NCBI RefSeq assembly: GCF_025642135.1
Contig: NZ_CP106793.1
Span: forward strand, 6,478,001-6,542,000
From: Streptomyces cynarae
GTDB taxonomy: Bacteria > Actinomycetota > Actinomycetes > Streptomycetales > Streptomycetaceae
DNA length: 64,000 nt
Direction: 5' to 3'
This document shows positions 23,342 through 32,641 of this stretch, in pieces (the first letter of the stretch is position 1; every line of letters begins with the position of its first letter). Made by a program: the position numbers and the translations under genes. The notes under the pieces were generated by a model. It had not been told where the DNA came from and searched no databases. It saw only the letters and a list, made by a program, of their open reading frames with translations.

Positions 23342-25501
23342 ATGGACGAACTCGAGCTCCGCGCTGAAGCCGACGCCATCCTCGCCGAGCTCGTCGGTGA
23401 CCCGGGGGGCTCGGCCCGGTTGCGGGAGGACCAGTGGCAGGCGGTGGCGGCTCTGGTGCGGGAGCGCAGGCGTGCCCTGGTGGTGCAGCGCACCGGCTGG
23501 GGCAAGTCGGCGGTGTACTTCGTCGCCACCGCTCTGCTGCGCCGGCGCGGCTCCGGCCCGACGGTGATCGTCTCGCCGCTGCTGGCGCTCATGCGCAACC
23601 AGGTGGAGTCGGCGGCGCGGGCCGGCATCCGGGCGCGCACCATCAACTCGGCCAACCTGGAGGAGTGGGACACCATCCACGAGGAGATCGAGCGCGGCGA
23701 GACCGACGTTCTCCTTGTGAGCCCGGAGCGTCTCAATTCTGTTGATTTCCGCGATCAGGTGCTGCCCAAGCTCGCGGCCACGACCGGTCTGCTGGTGGTC
23801 GACGAGGCACACTGCATCTCCGACTGGGGGCACGACTTCCGGCCGGACTACCGCCGGTTGCGGGCGATGCTCGCTGACCTCGCCCCCGGCGTGCCGGTGC
23901 TGGCCACCACGGCGACGGCCAACGCGCGGGTCACCGCGGACGTGGCCGAACAGTTGGGTACCGGCGCCGGTGAGGCCCTGGTGCTGCGCGGCCCGCTCGA
24001 GAGGGAGAGCCTGAGGCTCGGAGTGGTCCAGCTGCCGGACGCCGCGCACCGCCTGGCCTGGCTGGCCGAGCATCTCGACGAGCTGCCGGGCTCCGGGATC
24101 ATCTACACGCTGACGGTGGCCGCGGCCGAGGAGGCGACCGCCTTCCTGCGGCAGCGCGGCTTCCGCGTGGCCTCCTACACGGGGCGCACGGAGAACGCCG
24201 ACCGGCTGCAGGCCGAGGCCGACCTGTTGGAGAACCGGGTCAAGGCGCTGGTGGCGACGTCGGCGCTGGGCATGGGCTTCGACAAGCCGGACCTGGGCTT
24301 CGTGGTGCACCTCGGCTCGCCGTCCTCGCCGATCGCCTACTACCAGCAGGTGGGACGCGCGGGGCGCGGGGTGGCCCACGCCGATGTGCTGCTGCTGCCG
24401 GGCAAGGAGGACGAGGCCATCTGGCGCTACTTCGCCGATACGGCCTTCCCACCCGAGGCGCAGGTCCGGCAGACCCTCTCCGCCCTCGCCGGTGCGGGAC
24501 GGCCGCTGTCCGTGCCCGCACTGGAGGCGTCCGTGGATCTACGGCGCAGTCGGCTGGAGACGATGCTGAAAGTGCTCGACGTGGACGGGGCGGTCAAGCG
24601 GGTGAAGGGAGGCTGGGTCTCCACCGGCGAGCAGTGGGTCTACGACTCCGAGCGGTACGCGTGGGTGGCGCGGCAGCGGGCTGCCGAGCAGCAGGCCATG
24701 CGCGATTACGTGAGCACGTCCCGGTGCCGGATGGAGTTCCTGCGCCGTCAGCTGGACGACGAGGGGGCGGCCCCGTGCGGGCGGTGCGACAACTGCGCAG
24801 GGCCCTGGGCCGATTCCGCTGTCTCGACGGAGACGTTGACAGGGGCGGTCAAGGAACTGGACCGCCCGGGGGTCGAGGTCGAGCCGCGCCGCATGTGGCC
24901 GACGGGGATGCCCGCACTGGGCATCGACCTCAAGGGGCGCATCCCGGCCACGGAGCAGTGCTCCACCGGGCGTGCCCTGGGGCGGCTCTCGGACATCGGC
25001 TGGGGCAACCGTCTGCGTCCGCTGCTGGCCGAGAACGCGCCCGACGGGCCGGTCCCCGACGACGTCCTGCGGGCGGCGGTGACGGTCCTCGCCGACTGGG
25101 CGCGCTCTCCGGGCGGCTGGGCGCCGAATGCCCCGGACGCCTCTGCCCGGCCGGTGGGAGTCGTCGCCGTACCGTCGCTGAGCCGCCCCCAACTGGTGGG
25201 TTCCCTCGCCCAGGGCGTCGCGGACATCGGCCGCCTCCCCTTCCTGGGCACCTTGACCTACACCGGGCCGAGTGGCGGGCACGCCGCACGCCGCAGCAAC
25301 TCCGCCCAGCGGCTGAGGGCGCTGTCCGGCGCCTTGACCGTCCCTGAGGAGCTGGCCGGTGCCCTGGCCGGCTCTCCCGGCCCCGTCCTGCTCGTGGACG
25401 ACTACACCGACTCCGGCTGGACTCTCGCAGTCGCTGCCCGCCTCCTTCGCCGGGCAGGCAGCGAACAGGTTCTTCCGTTGGTCCTCGCTGTCGCAGGCTG
25501 A
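23342..25501 (+). CDS. RecQ-type DNA helicase with C-terminal phosphoribosyltransferase-like domain
   Basis: 719 residues in two parts. Residues 1-500 are a RecQ-like helicase: TGWGKS (Lys55), DEAHCIS (154-160), TTATAN, and the motif VI segment YYQQVGRAGR, followed by the RecQ zinc site with Cys462, Cys479, Cys482 and Cys485 (CGRCDNC). Residues 530-719 read like a ComF/PRTase domain: ALGRLSDIGWGNRLRPLL, VVAVPSLSRPQLVGSLAQGVA and the PRPP-loop-like VLLVDDYTDSGWT (Asp686-Asp687). The ATG at 23342 follows GGGGG. There is no HRDC domain. The tail could bind a nucleotide or ribose phosphate and gate the helicase; that is inference. Confidence 0.85.
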   Translation: MDELELRAEADAILAELVGDPGGSARLREDQWQAVAALVRERRRALVVQRTGWGKSAVYFVATALLRRRGSGPTVIVSPLLALMRNQVESAARAGIRARTINSANLEEWDTIHEEIERGETDVLLVSPERLNSVDFRDQVLPKLAATTGLLVVDEAHCISDWGHDFRPDYRRLRAMLADLAPGVPVLATTATANARVTADVAEQLGTGAGEALVLRGPLERESLRLGVVQLPDAAHRLAWLAEHLDELPGSGIIYTLTVAAAEEATAFLRQRGFRVASYTGRTENADRLQAEADLLENRVKALVATSALGMGFDKPDLGFVVHLGSPSSPIAYYQQVGRAGRGVAHADVLLLPGKEDEAIWRYFADTAFPPEAQVRQTLSALAGAGRPLSVPALEASVDLRRSRLETMLKVLDVDGAVKRVKGGWVSTGEQWVYDSERYAWVARQRAAEQQAMRDYVSTSRCRMEFLRRQLDDEGAAPCGRCDNCAGPWADSAVSTETLTGAVKELDRPGVEVEPRRMWPTGMPALGIDLKGRIPATEQCSTGRALGRLSDIGWGNRLRPLLAENAPDGPVPDDVLRAAVTVLADWARSPGGWAPNAPDASARPVGVVAVPSLSRPQLVGSLAQGVADIGRLPFLGTLTYTGPSGGHAARRSNSAQRLRALSGALTVPEELAGALAGSPGPVLLVDDYTDSGWTLAVAARLLRRAGSEQVLPLVLAVAG

Positions 25502-25663
25502 GCTTCCCCCGGCCCGCGTCCACTCCCCGGCTGCGCCCGGTCGCAGCACGCTCAGCGTCCGGCGGAGTCTGCTGCAACGTGTCTGACGGGGAGTGAACTG
25601 GAGCGCTCCTCGGGCGCCTGCTTCGTGCCCGCGGCGCATCGAAGCGCGCCACCGCACTTCGTA

Positions 25664-25680
25664 CGGACGCGGTGCGTCCG
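25664..25680 (+). terminator. Candidate terminator of the RecQ-like gene
   Basis: CGGACGC-GGT-GCGTCCG, a perfect 7-bp stem with a 3-nt loop, 163 bp after the stop. Confidence 0.4.
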
Positions 25681-25800
25681 GGCGTTGCCCGAGCCCGGCT
25701 CGATGCGGGCTGCCCCCCGCACACGACTTGCCGACGCCTTGACGATTCGTTCCGCGAACGTTCAGCCAGCCGTCTGCGTCTGGGTTGTGTGTCGTCCCTA

Positions 25801-25830
25801 GGGTCCCTGCGGACTCGAAAGAAGGGACCC
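25801..25830 (+). promoter_or_regulatory. Hairpin enclosing the ribosome-binding site of the ABC operon
   Basis: GGGTCCC (25801-25807) pairs with GGGACCC (25824-25830), the latter ending at the base before the ATG and overlapping the Shine-Dalgarno GAAGGGA. An alternative CCCTAGGG palindrome at 25796-25803 competes for the left arm. Confidence 0.45.
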
Positions 25831-26772
25831 ATGGGCAGACTCCTCGCAGTCCGGGCTCGCGGCATCACCAAGTGTTTCGGTGACGTCGTCGCACTCGACG
25901 GCATCGACCTGGATGTGACACAGGGCCAGATCCACGGCCTGGTCGGACCGAACGGCGCCGGCAAGACGACGTTGCTCGGCCTCCTGCTGGGCCTGGCCGT
26001 CGCCGACAGCGGCCGCCTGGAGATCCTGGGTACGCCGGTCGGGCGGGCGTTCGCCGCTCCCGACGGTGTCGCCGGCTTCGTGGACGGGCCGGGTCTCTAC
26101 CCCTCGCTCACCGCCAGGCAGAACCTCGCCGCACTGGCCGCTCTCCGCGGCCACGACGCCCGGACGACGGCGATCGACGACGTACTCGACCAGGTCGGAC
26201 TCACCGATGTCGCCGACGACCGGGCCCGCGGCTTCTCCCTCGGCATGCGTCAGCGGCTCGGGCTCGCCGCCGCCCTGCTCACCAAGCCCCGGCTGCTCGT
26301 GCTCGACGAACCTTCCAACGGCCTGGACCCGGCCGGCAAAAGACACGTACACGGTGTCCTCACCCGGCTCGCGGCGGACGGAACCAGCGTCGTGCTCTCG
26401 AGCCACCGCATGGACGACCTGGAGGCACTGTGCTCCGAGGTCACCATCATCGCCACCGGACGGGTCGTCTTCTCCGGCCCGCTGGGCAAGCTGGCCGCCG
26501 AGAACCCCGAACTCGACTACCGGCTGCGGACCTCCGACCCGCAGGCCGCCCGCCGGCTGGCTGCCGACACCGCCGGGATACGGGTCGTCGACGACGCCGG
26601 GGCACGGCACGACGCGGAGGTGCTCGTGGTGCGCGCGCTGGTGCCCGCTCTCGACGAACTGGTGGCGGAGCTCGTGCACGCGGGCGTCGCGGTGCGTGAA
26701 CTCGCCCCGTCGGTCTCGCCGCTCGAAGCCGCGTTCCTCGCCCTCACCGAGCAGCAGGAGGCCGCCCGATGA
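25831..26772 (+). CDS. ABC-2 type exporter, ATP-binding subunit
   Basis: 313-residue ATPase of the drug/lantibiotic/CcmA-like group. Walker A GPNGAGKTT, signature FSLGMRQRLGLA (Q-loop region before it), Walker B LLVLDEPSNGLDP, and the switch His in LSSHRMDDLE. The C-terminal 80 residues form the extra domain typical of DrrA-like exporters. ATG at 25831 directly follows a SD-containing hairpin arm; the longer open frame upstream is not supported. The permease starts inside its stop (ATGA overlap), so the two are translationally coupled. Confidence 0.93.
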   Translation: MGRLLAVRARGITKCFGDVVALDGIDLDVTQGQIHGLVGPNGAGKTTLLGLLLGLAVADSGRLEILGTPVGRAFAAPDGVAGFVDGPGLYPSLTARQNLAALAALRGHDARTTAIDDVLDQVGLTDVADDRARGFSLGMRQRLGLAAALLTKPRLLVLDEPSNGLDPAGKRHVHGVLTRLAADGTSVVLSSHRMDDLEALCSEVTIIATGRVVFSGPLGKLAAENPELDYRLRTSDPQAARRLAADTAGIRVVDDAGARHDAEVLVVRALVPALDELVAELVHAGVAVRELAPSVSPLEAAFLALTEQQEAAR

Positions 26773-28133
26773 CCGCGACCGTCGTCGATGACAACGTCGT
26801 CGTGGCCCGTGCCCCCCGCGTCTCGGTGGTGCGCGGCTACCGCTTCGAGCTGGTCAAGCTGGTCTCGCAATGGCGGATCCGCCTGCTGGTCCTCGCCTGC
26901 TGGATCGCGCCGGCGCTCTTCGTCGCCGGGGTGAGCCGGCAGAGCACGCTCCCCGCCGACACCCTCTTCGGCCGCTGGATGCACGCCACGGGGTGGGCCG
27001 GACCGCTGGTGATGCTCGGCTTCGCGGGTACCTGGGCGCTGCCGCTGCTGACCTCGGTGGTCGCCGGCGACGTGTTCGCCTCCGAGGACCGGCTCGGCAC
27101 CTGGCGCCACCTGCTCGTGGCCGTCCGGTCGCCCAGGCGGATCTTCGCGGCGAAGGCGCTGGCCAGTCTCACCGTCATCCTGCTGCTCGTGGCCGGGCTG
27201 GCCTGTTCCAGCACGGCCGGCGGGATCGTGGCGGTCGGAAACCAGCCGCTCGTCGGCCTCGACGGCCACCTGCTCGCGCCGGGGGACGCCGCGGGCAAGG
27301 TGCTGCTCGCCTGGGTCTGCGCCCTCGCCCCGACCTTGGCCCTCGCCGCGATCGGACTGCTCGGCTCGGTCGCCCTGGGGCGCTCGCCGATGGGGCTGCT
27401 GCTGCCCCCGGTCGTCGCGCTCGCGATGCAGGTCGCCCAGATGTTGCCGCTGCCCGTCGCCGTGCGCCTCGCCCTGCCCGGCTACGCATTCATCTCCTGG
27501 AACGGTCTGTTCACCAATCCGGCGCAGGCCGGTCCGCTCCTGATCGGCATCGTCGTCAGCCTGGTGTGGGCCGTGCTCGCGACAGGGCTGGCGTACCTGC
27601 TGTTCCTGCGGCGCGACTTCACCAATCCGGCCTACGACGGTTCCGGGCGCCGCGCGGTCACCACCGGACTGCTGCCGCTGGTCGGACTGACGGCCCTCAC
27701 CGTCGCGGCGGTCGCCGTGGCGACCCCGTCGATGGGCTCCGGGATCGAGCAGGACAAGGTCCAGCGGTCGGTCGCGACGGCGTTCGCCCACCTCTACCGC
27801 ATGCAGACCGAGCAGCTCCACCGGCCGGCCGTCACCGAGGCGCAACTGAAGGCCACAGCGGCGTGCACCAAGGGCGACGGCCAGGTCGCCCCCCAGGGGG
27901 CGGGCAACGACTGGCGTTGCGTCGTCACCTGGCACCTTCCCGGCGTCGAGGCCGCGGGGACGGCCATCTACCAACTCGACGTCACCTCAGACGGGCGGTT
28001 CGTGGCCGACGGCGACGGACCGAAGGAAGTGAACGGCTACTTCCTGGTCCGTACCCCCACCGGGAACGCCCCGAATCCCCTATGGCAGTTCGACGGCAAC
28101 GTCGAGCTGCTCGACACCTCCTCGAAGGGATAG
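26769..28133 (+). CDS. ABC-2 type exporter, permease subunit with extracytoplasmic domain
   Basis: 454 residues. Six hydrophobic segments lie between about 25 and 310 (for example LLVLACWIAPALFVAGV, ALASLTVILLLVAGLACS, LLPLVGLTALTVAAVAV). After the last one, residues 320-454 form a soluble domain, FAHLYRMQTEQLHRPAVTEAQLKATAACTKGDG ... WRCVVTWHLPG ... YQLDVTSDGRFVADGDG, resembling a small secreted beta-rich domain with two cysteines. This tail is unusual for an ABC-2 permease. The gene is 4 bp upstream of the phosphoesterase gene. Confidence 0.85.
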   Translation: MTATVVDDNVVVARAPRVSVVRGYRFELVKLVSQWRIRLLVLACWIAPALFVAGVSRQSTLPADTLFGRWMHATGWAGPLVMLGFAGTWALPLLTSVVAGDVFASEDRLGTWRHLLVAVRSPRRIFAAKALASLTVILLLVAGLACSSTAGGIVAVGNQPLVGLDGHLLAPGDAAGKVLLAWVCALAPTLALAAIGLLGSVALGRSPMGLLLPPVVALAMQVAQMLPLPVAVRLALPGYAFISWNGLFTNPAQAGPLLIGIVVSLVWAVLATGLAYLLFLRRDFTNPAYDGSGRRAVTTGLLPLVGLTALTVAAVAVATPSMGSGIEQDKVQRSVATAFAHLYRMQTEQLHRPAVTEAQLKATAACTKGDGQVAPQGAGNDWRCVVTWHLPGVEAAGTAIYQLDVTSDGRFVADGDGPKEVNGYFLVRTPTGNAPNPLWQFDGNVELLDTSSKG

Positions 28134-28137
28134 TTCC

Positions 28138-30894
28138 ATGCAGGTAACACGGCAGCGTCGAAACAACGAGAAGGAGCAGGTCAGCCTTTTCGGTAGACGC
28201 GTCGGCCGGCGGGCTGTGCTGGTGACGTCGGGCATCGCTGTCGCCCTCGCCGTCACGGGCACCGCCGTTGCTTCCACCCACCAGTTCGGCACCCAGCAGG
28301 TCGGCCAGGTCACCGCCAACGGTCAGGTCGTCGCCGCCGACCAGTACATCGCCCCGTACGGCAGCCGCACCGTCATCAACGACGGCAAGATCATGTCGTC
28401 CTCGGTCAGCCCGGACGGCACCCTTCTCGCGGCCTCGGTCGCCGACGGTGATGCGGCGCTGGTCATCATGGATCTCAAGACCGGGCAGGTGAAGCAGAAG
28501 GTCGGCAGCAACAAAGCGGACGACCTTCGCATCAGCAGCGGCTCCGTCGGCCAGGAGGGTCCGACGTACTCGCCCGACGGCAAGCAGCTGTGGCTGGGCC
28601 AGAGCGACGGCTACACCAGGTTCACCGTGAACACGGACGGCACCCTCTCCAACCCGACGACCATCTCCATACCGGCCGACGGCTCCAAGCACGCGCTGGT
28701 GGGTGCGGCGGTCTTCTCGGCCGACGGCTCCACCGTGTACTCCGCGGTCAACGGCCAGAACCGGGTGGTCGCCATCGACGCGGCGACGGGGACCATCAAG
28801 CAGAGCTGGGCCGTGGGCAACGCCCCCCGTGGCATCGCCCTGGTCGGCGACAAGCTCTACGTCAGCAACGAGGGCGGGCGTCCGGCCAAGGCCGGCGACA
28901 CCACGATGAACTCCTACGGCACCCAGGTGCCGGCCAACCCGGAGACCGGTGCCTCCACCACCGGCACGGTCAGCGTCATCGACGTGGCGAACCCGTCCGC
29001 CGCCGTCGGGTCCATCGACGTCGGTCTGCACCCGACCGCGGTGTACGCGAAGAAGGGGGCGGTGTTCGTCACCAACACCGCCGACAACAACGTGTCGGTC
29101 ATCAACACCGCCAACGACAAGGTCGTCCAGACCATCTCCACGCAGCCGTGGCCGGAGGCGTCGGTCGGCTACGAGCCCAACGCGGTGACGCTCACCGACG
29201 ACGGTCACCTGCTGGTGACGCTCGGCCGCGCCAACGCGGTCGCCGTCTACCGGTACACCTCCCCGCAGCAGCCGGCCCGCTACGTCGGCCTGCTCCCGAC
29301 GGACTACTTCCCCTCGGGGATCACCACCGTGGGCAAGACCGTGGTCGTCTCCAACACCCGTGGCATCGACGCGCGCCGCCCCACCACCGCGGCCGGCCAC
29401 GGCACCCACGACACGACTTCCAGCCTGACGCAGTTCACGCTGCCGGACGACAGCGTCATCAGGTCCGAGACGGCCAAGGTCTTCAAGCAGAACGGCTGGA
29501 CCGCGGGCTCGGTCAAGTCGGCCAAGGGCAGGAGCAACGCGAAGCCGGTGCCGGTCCCGACGAGGCTCGGCGACCCCTCGACGATCAAGCACGTCTTCCT
29601 GCTCGTCAAGGAGAACCGGACCTACGATCAGGTCTTCGGTGACATGAAGCAGGGCAACGGCGACTCGTCGCTCACGCAGTTCGGCGAGAACGTGACGCCG
29701 AACCAGCACGCGCTCGCGCAGCAGTTCGGGCTGTACGACAACTTCTACGACATCGGCACGAACTCCGCCGAGGGCCACAACTGGCTCATGCAGTCCGACA
29801 ACCCGGAGTACACCGAGTCCTCGGCCGGTGAGTACACGCGCAGTTACGACACCGAGGACGACGTCCTCGGCCACCAGAAGTCCGGATTCATCTGGACCGG
29901 TGCGCAGGCGGCCGGCAAGTCCGTCAAGGACTACGGCGAGTTCCAGTCGATCGAGAGCAAGCCGGCCGGCGCGACCTGGCAGAACCTGTACTGCGACGCC
30001 AAGAACATGGAGACGACCGGGCAGAAGACCGCCTACCCCATTCAGACCGGCTCGGCGATCCCGTCGCTCAACAAGGTGTCGGTGCCCGGCTTCCCGCTGT
30101 TCGACCTCAGCGTCCCGGACGTCTACAAGGAACAGATCTGGAAGCAGGACTTCGAGAAGAACGGTCCGGCGAACCTGAACATGTTCTGGTTCTCCAACGA
30201 CCACACCGGTGGTCCGCCGAGCCCTGCCGCCGAGGTCGCGGACAACGACCTCGCGGTCGGCAAGATGGTCGACGAGATCACGCACAGCAAGTACTGGAAG
30301 GACTCGGCGATCTTCGTCGTCGAGGACGACTCGCAGGCCGGTCTCGACCACGTCGACGGTCACCGTGCCCCGGTCCAGGTCATCAGCCCCTGGGCCAAGC
30401 ACGGCACCGTCGACAGCCACTACTACTCGCAGATCACGATGGTTCGCACCATCGAGCAGATCCTCGGGATCCACCCGATGAACCAGCTGGACAGCGCGGC
30501 CACCCCGATGTTCGGAGCCTTCACCCAGAAGCCGAACTACACGCCGTTCAAGGCCCAGCCCAACCGGACCTCGCTGACCCTCGGCCTGAGCACCCAGCCC
30601 TCCTGCGGCCCGGACACCCCGGCGCCGCAGGACTCCAAGGCGGCGCCCGCGCAGACGTCCGTAACGGTGCCGGCGGCCGAGCAGAAGGTCGCGGCGCAGT
30701 GGAAGGCCTGGGAGTCGCACCAGCGGTTGACCGGTACCAAGGCGGTGCCCGACTTCGCCAACCCCGAGCAGATGAACCGTCTCACGTGGTACGAGACGCA
30801 CAACTGGTCCAAGCCGTACCCCGGTGACAGCAAGATCTACGCGCCGAACGACGTGCCCGGCGCCTACATCCCGTCGTCGGAGTCCGACGGCTGA
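28138..30894 (+). CDS. Secreted YncE-like beta-propeller / phosphoesterase fusion protein
   Basis: 918 residues. N terminus: basic run then an uncleaved-looking or signal segment (VLVTSGIAVALAVTGTAVAS), so it is exported or anchored. Residues about 60-420 are YVTN/YncE-type propeller repeats (SPDGTLLAASV, TPTAVYAKKGAVFVTNTADNNVSVI-like blades). Residues about 480-790 are a phosphoesterase/alkaline phosphatase-like domain: HVFLLVKENRTYDQVFGD, NSAEGHNWLMQSDNPEYTES, MFWFSNDHTGG, VVEDDSQAGLDHVDGHRAP, the metal-site motifs of that family. Third gene of the ABC-2 operon, 4 bp after the permease, with GAAGGGA as its ribosome-binding site. Substrate unknown (phosphodiester or phospholipid are possibilities). 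Confidence 0.88.
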   Translation: MQVTRQRRNNEKEQVSLFGRRVGRRAVLVTSGIAVALAVTGTAVASTHQFGTQQVGQVTANGQVVAADQYIAPYGSRTVINDGKIMSSSVSPDGTLLAASVADGDAALVIMDLKTGQVKQKVGSNKADDLRISSGSVGQEGPTYSPDGKQLWLGQSDGYTRFTVNTDGTLSNPTTISIPADGSKHALVGAAVFSADGSTVYSAVNGQNRVVAIDAATGTIKQSWAVGNAPRGIALVGDKLYVSNEGGRPAKAGDTTMNSYGTQVPANPETGASTTGTVSVIDVANPSAAVGSIDVGLHPTAVYAKKGAVFVTNTADNNVSVINTANDKVVQTISTQPWPEASVGYEPNAVTLTDDGHLLVTLGRANAVAVYRYTSPQQPARYVGLLPTDYFPSGITTVGKTVVVSNTRGIDARRPTTAAGHGTHDTTSSLTQFTLPDDSVIRSETAKVFKQNGWTAGSVKSAKGRSNAKPVPVPTRLGDPSTIKHVFLLVKENRTYDQVFGDMKQGNGDSSLTQFGENVTPNQHALAQQFGLYDNFYDIGTNSAEGHNWLMQSDNPEYTESSAGEYTRSYDTEDDVLGHQKSGFIWTGAQAAGKSVKDYGEFQSIESKPAGATWQNLYCDAKNMETTGQKTAYPIQTGSAIPSLNKVSVPGFPLFDLSVPDVYKEQIWKQDFEKNGPANLNMFWFSNDHTGGPPSPAAEVADNDLAVGKMVDEITHSKYWKDSAIFVVEDDSQAGLDHVDGHRAPVQVISPWAKHGTVDSHYYSQITMVRTIEQILGIHPMNQLDSAATPMFGAFTQKPNYTPFKAQPNRTSLTLGLSTQPSCGPDTPAPQDSKAAPAQTSVTVPAAEQKVAAQWKAWESHQRLTGTKAVPDFANPEQMNRLTWYETHNWSKPYPGDSKIYAPNDVPGAYIPSSESDG

Positions 30895-30912
30895 CACAGC
30901 TGTTCGCATCGA

Positions 30913-30950
30913 GGGGCCCCGGGCCGGCGTCAACGCCGGCCCGGGGTCCC
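30913..30950 (+). terminator. Terminator of the ABC/phosphoesterase operon
   Basis: 17-bp stem containing one G-T wobble, core CCCCGGGCCGGCG and complement, loop TCAA, ending before TTGCCTTG. Confidence 0.85.
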
Positions 30951-31099
30951 TTGCCTTGTAGCCCATGGCGTCCAGGCAACCCGATCGGTCGGACATCGTG
31001 CGAGCGAGCCGGGCTGCCTGTGGACAACTCCTGGCGTGCCCATGGTCATGGTTGTCCACAGGCCAACCGGAATTTCAAGATCCGCGAGATGGTCGCGGC

Positions 31100-32641
31100 A
31101 TGACGAACCACGACGAAGCGGCCGGCCCCTCCGGCATCGGAGACATGCACGGATCCGCGCACCACAGCGGCGAGCCCACCGCGTACACAGGACACGGCCG
31201 CTCTGCGGGAGGCCCGGGCGAAACCCAGGTCACCCTGCGCACCCCGGCCGAACTGGCCGACGCCTTGCCGTACCTGCTCGGGTACCGCCCGGAGGACAGC
31301 ATCGTGCTGGTGGCACTGCACGACCGGGACGGGCGCGGGAGGTTCGGCGGTCGCGCACGGCTCGGCATCCCCGCCCAGCCCGGCGACTGGCCGTCCGCGG
31401 CACAGCAGTTGGCGCGCGGCCTGGTGACAGGGAGCGAGCGCAGAGGTGCCCGGCCGGAAAGCATGGTCGCCTATCTGGTCCAGGAACCGTCGAGTGGTGA
31501 GACCGGACGCGACGTGATGGAGCGCCTCCGGCCGCTGGCCCAGTCGCTTCGCACGGTCTGCGGCAGCCTCGACGCGCCCGTGGTGGAGGCGCTGTGCCTC
31601 TCCGACGGCCGCTTCTGGTCGTACGTGTGCCCCAGCCCCGGCTGTTGTCCTTCCGAAGGGCAGCCGCTGGGCCTGCCCGGCACCTCCGTCCTGGCTGCCG
31701 CCGCGACCTACGCGGGCCTTCAGGTGCGCGGCACGCTCAAGGAGTTCCGGGCGAGGCTCAGTCCCTGGGAGACGGCGGCCGCGCTCGATCAGGAAGCGGC
31801 GCTGGACGCCGCGAGCATGGCGCTCGTCCGGAGAATCCTGGACGACGGCACCCGCGACGGGGTCGCCGCCGAGACGCTCGCACTCGCCGAGCGGGTCATG
31901 GCCCGGCTCGCCGAGGCCCCGCCGGTGTCCGCAGCCCCGGCGGCGGACCGGCGCGACGACGAGCTGCTCGGGCACGACGAGGCCGCGGCCCTGATCGTCG
32001 GCCTCCAGGACCGCATGACCCGCGACCGTGCGGCGGAGTGGATGGAGGGCGCGGAGGCCGCCGCCGCGCTGCGGCTGTGGCGCGCCCTGGCCCGTCGCTG
32101 TGTCGGCTCGTACGGCGAGCACGCCGCGGCGCCGCTGACGCTCGCCGGGTGGGTGGCCTGGTCGACCGGCGACGAGCTGGAGGCGCGCGAAGCCCTCGCC
32201 ATGGCCCTGGGCGCGGACCCGCACTACCTCTTCGCCCGCCTCCTGCACCAGGCCTGCAACGAGGGCCTCGACCCGGAGACCGTTCGCCGCTGCCTGCCTG
32301 CGGAACGGGCGGGCCGCGAAGGGAAGCTCGGGGCGCCCGCCACGATGCCGGATGACACGGCCGAGCTCTCGGCCGGTGCCCCACCCCCCGCCGCGGCCGG
32401 GACACCCACCCCGCGGCAGCCCTCCCGTGCCCCTGGCGCACCCCGGCGAAGGCGCACGGTCCGCGCGGCGAGCGGCGGCAGCCGGCCGCCCCGCGGTCCC
32501 GCCGAGGCGGTCAGGGCCCGTCGCCGGCGTCCCGCCGACATCCCCCCTGGTGGCGAAGGGCAGCGGGCGACGGAGGAGGCGACCGACCGGTCCGGTGCCC
32601 GCCGCCGTCCCGGCCGGTGTACGGAGGAGGGCGGCACATGA
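31100..32641 (+). CDS. DUF4192 domain-containing protein
   Basis: 513 residues. The conserved DUF4192 part spans about 45-410 and starts with the diagnostic VTLRTPAELADALPYLLGYRPEDSIVLVAL; further on come CLSDGRFWSYVC, an LAGWVAWSTGDELEAREALAMALGADPHYLFA helical block and LLHQACNEG. After residue 420 the protein is a low-complexity Pro/Arg/Ala tail. ATG at 31100 is the first start after the intergenic region; a 45-codon open stretch upstream is unsupported. DUF4192 is widespread in actinobacteria near hrdB but has no known biochemical activity. Confidence 0.88.
   Translation: MTNHDEAAGPSGIGDMHGSAHHSGEPTAYTGHGRSAGGPGETQVTLRTPAELADALPYLLGYRPEDSIVLVALHDRDGRGRFGGRARLGIPAQPGDWPSAAQQLARGLVTGSERRGARPESMVAYLVQEPSSGETGRDVMERLRPLAQSLRTVCGSLDAPVVEALCLSDGRFWSYVCPSPGCCPSEGQPLGLPGTSVLAAAATYAGLQVRGTLKEFRARLSPWETAAALDQEAALDAASMALVRRILDDGTRDGVAAETLALAERVMARLAEAPPVSAAPAADRRDDELLGHDEAAALIVGLQDRMTRDRAAEWMEGAEAAAALRLWRALARRCVGSYGEHAAAPLTLAGWVAWSTGDELEAREALAMALGADPHYLFARLLHQACNEGLDPETVRRCLPAERAGREGKLGAPATMPDDTAELSAGAPPPAAAGTPTPRQPSRAPGAPRRRRTVRAASGGSRPPRGPAEAVRARRRRPADIPPGGEGQRATEEATDRSGARRRPGRCTEEGGT

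Larger units (their letters stand above)
25502..25830 (+). other. Intergenic region before the ABC/phosphoesterase operon
   Basis: 329 bp. Contents: a terminator-like hairpin at 25664-25680; a TTGACG -35-like hexamer in CTTGACGATTCG near 25739 followed by an inverted repeat CGTTC-CGC-GAACG that could be an operator; and a hairpin at 25801-25830 that encloses the ribosome-binding site. Confidence 0.5.
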
